Positions 59,800 through 64,000 of a stretch of DNA of 64,000 bases are shown here, piece by piece (within the stretch, counting starts at the first letter, position 1; each line of letters starts with the position of its first letter). A program made the position numbers and the translations under genes. Below the pieces are notes generated by a model. The model had not been told where the DNA came from. It made no database searches and was given only the letters and a program-made list of their open reading frames with translations. Source of the DNA: Owenia fusiformis (lineage: Eukaryota > Annelida > Polychaeta > Sabellida > Oweniidae); the NCBI GenBank assembly GCA_903813345.2, contig CAIIXF020000007.1, positions 23,797,564-23,861,563 on the forward strand, given 5' to 3'.

Positions 59800-61582
59800 T
59801 CAACAATTATAAATCATGAAACTACTTTTAAAATAGGTTTAAAATATTTCCTTGTTCATTCAAAAAGAAAAAGAAAAAAAAACATTATAAAAGACCTATT
59901 CTCCTCGACTACAAATTCATTTTTTTCATATTCAACCGAATCAAGTTTACTCCGTGACTTGCACCACCAGAACTAGGGGACCAGAGGCCTTAATGTAAAA
60001 CTACAATACTACGCCAATGACTAATAGGTTAACTATATCTATGTACAATATTGGAATAAAATGAGCACTTAACAAATACATGTTACCAGTTAACAATCCT
60101 AATACATATAATCTTCACATACCACATAGCCTTACTCTTTATTGAAAATAATCATTTTTACATTCTAGCAAACACTTATTCTTTTCAGGCAGCTTAGGAT
60201 CAATCGTTTTCATAAAGTGTTAGAATTCACTCTTAAGATACCAATACTTTTGTGAGTTGGTCATCTTATAAAAACTCATTCAAAAAATCTACAGATTCAC
60301 ATTGGGATTTAAAATCATTAATTCACTGACAAATTTTCATCATTTCATCAGCATAAATGTACATATATTGCAAATATTGTATTGTCAGCTAATTAAAAGC
60401 ACCATATAGGTACATGTACAAACAGAAATTTATGAAATCGATACAGTATGATTCATATTACATTGTCTAAACTCTTTCACAAAACTTAAAAAAAAAGAAT
60501 AGGTCATGCAAGCCTATGTGTAAAGAGGCCAGGTTGTAAAGCTCTACATACCTTACATACCTAAGTAGATGGGAACTATCCAGGCCCCGCTGACATCGCC
60601 AGCAATTATCTCATGTTAGGAGCGGGGCCTTGAGAGATAATAAAATTGAAATATAAAACTTTCTATGAAACTTTAGTAAGTGAAACTCAGTACAACTTTA
60701 TTTCATACTACAATGGCTATTTCGATTGCAGGACGACAACATTTATCAACTATATTCTATCAAATCTCTCAAGGCCCCGCTTCTAACATGAGCTCATTGC
60801 TCACGATGTCAGTAGGAACTTGCTCGTAATATACGGGGCCTGGATAGTCACCGTGTAAGTATAAGGACTGATAAATGACAATGTCTATGTGGACAAAAAA
60901 TATGGTGACATTAGATTCAAATGAGTACCAGGTCATCTGGTGTGATAGTAGTTGAAGTGAATGTCCAGTTATCATTAAAATTATAAATTGAGAAGTAATT
61001 CCTCGGGACCACATTGGATTCAAAGATTATTTATTTCACTTGTTAAAGGTTCAATGATTCATCCTACCTCATAAAGATGGCAGGTCAAGTTGATAGGTAC
61101 TTCCTGTTTTTGTATGAGATAACAAAAATATTGTTCATATCAAATTTAAATTTCATTGCATCTATCAAACTACAATTTTCTCATATCACTGTTCTATATG
61201 AAAGAGGATTTTGATATCTTAATACTTTGGTGTCTTAAAGTATTTAAAAATACAGTTTATCATGGAGATTTTTGAAGTTATATGTCAAGCCATATTATGC
61301 CATCTATAATCTGTCCTTGAGTCCAGTGTTTCAGAATATTCAATGAAATTGTTTGCACTTAATTTAAGAGTCACAATAAGAACGAAAAAGACTCATCAAT
61401 AGACACACCTTTACGATTGATCAACAATAAAATATACAAAATACTTGCAAGGGGTACAGCATATATGAATCATGGATTATATGCATGCAGTACCCATAAT
61501 AAACTCTAGCACCTGCTGTATCAACCTGAACCGTAAACTTCCTGAATTTTTCCTTATATGGCAATTAACTAAGCTTGGTGTT
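59800..61582 (-). other. Presumed SMAD4 3' UTR and flank
   Basis: No coding exon is supported here. It includes an inverted-repeat pair (60568-60648 and 60763-60850). Several complements of AATAAA occur (for example TTTATT at about 60698 and 61029), so the transcript end is uncertain. Confidence 0.4.
60568..60850. repeat. Inverted-repeat pair with GC-rich ends
   Basis: The arm 60568-60648 starts CTATCCAGGCCCCGCTGACA and ends GGAGCGGGGCCTTGAGAGA. The arm 60763-60850 reads the reverse: TCTCTCAAGGCCCCGCTTCT through ATACGGGGCCTGGATAG. The spacer is about 115 bp. It would fold into a stable hairpin if transcribed in the SMAD4 3' UTR. Confidence 0.75.
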
Positions 61583-63988
<2,406 letters not shown>

Positions 63989-64000
63989 CTGTAATATAGA

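Overview
This is an AT-rich eukaryotic nuclear window with spliced genes, GT-AG introns of 0.1 to 15 kb, and many tandem repeats, palindromic elements and short DNA transposons. No bacterial operon, CRISPR array, rRNA or convincing tRNA was seen. The gene content (Smad4, LMAN1/ERGIC-53, CSRNP/Axud1) is bilaterian. The repeat style (GTCC-rich dispersed elements, hAT-like MITEs, repeat-cored elements) suggests a marine lophotrochozoan, perhaps a mollusc. The phylum is an inference, not a demonstration.

Layout. (1) 15-7848, minus strand: the first 14 coding exons of a coiled-coil protein that runs off the left edge. One intron holds a satellite-cored dispersed element (1865-3379). (2) 7849-10360: the divergent intergenic region. 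(3) About 10.4-35.3 kb, plus strand: a CSRNP-family nuclear protein with a candidate 5' UTR exon near 10.7 kb, a roughly 15 kb first intron full of repeats, three coding exons (25916-31291, 900 codons) and an AU-rich 3' UTR of about 4 kb. (4) 35.3-39.8 kb: intergenic DNA with a nested, palindromic transposon complex. (5) 40089-52105, plus strand: a complete LMAN1 gene from signal peptide to C-terminal KKFY. (6) 52.1-61.6 kb: the LMAN1 3' UTR, intergenic DNA, a mariner remnant, a hAT-like MITE and the SMAD4 3' UTR. (7) 61583-63988, minus strand: the last six coding exons of SMAD4 (linker end, MH2 domain and stop). Its 5' part lies beyond the right edge.

The most notable observation is that LMAN1 appears to contain two separate pairs of mutually exclusive exons in its luminal stalk. 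In each pair the two exons have the same entry and exit phases and related ends. In each pair, splicing both exons together gives an in-frame stop. The gene could therefore encode four cargo-receptor isoforms sharing one lectin domain and one membrane anchor. Other points are three hAT-like MITEs with perfect 8-bp target duplications, a dispersed palindromic element associated with two unrelated tandem arrays, a TTAA-flanked hairpin element, and linkage of SMAD4 with LMAN1, which also share a chromosome arm in human.
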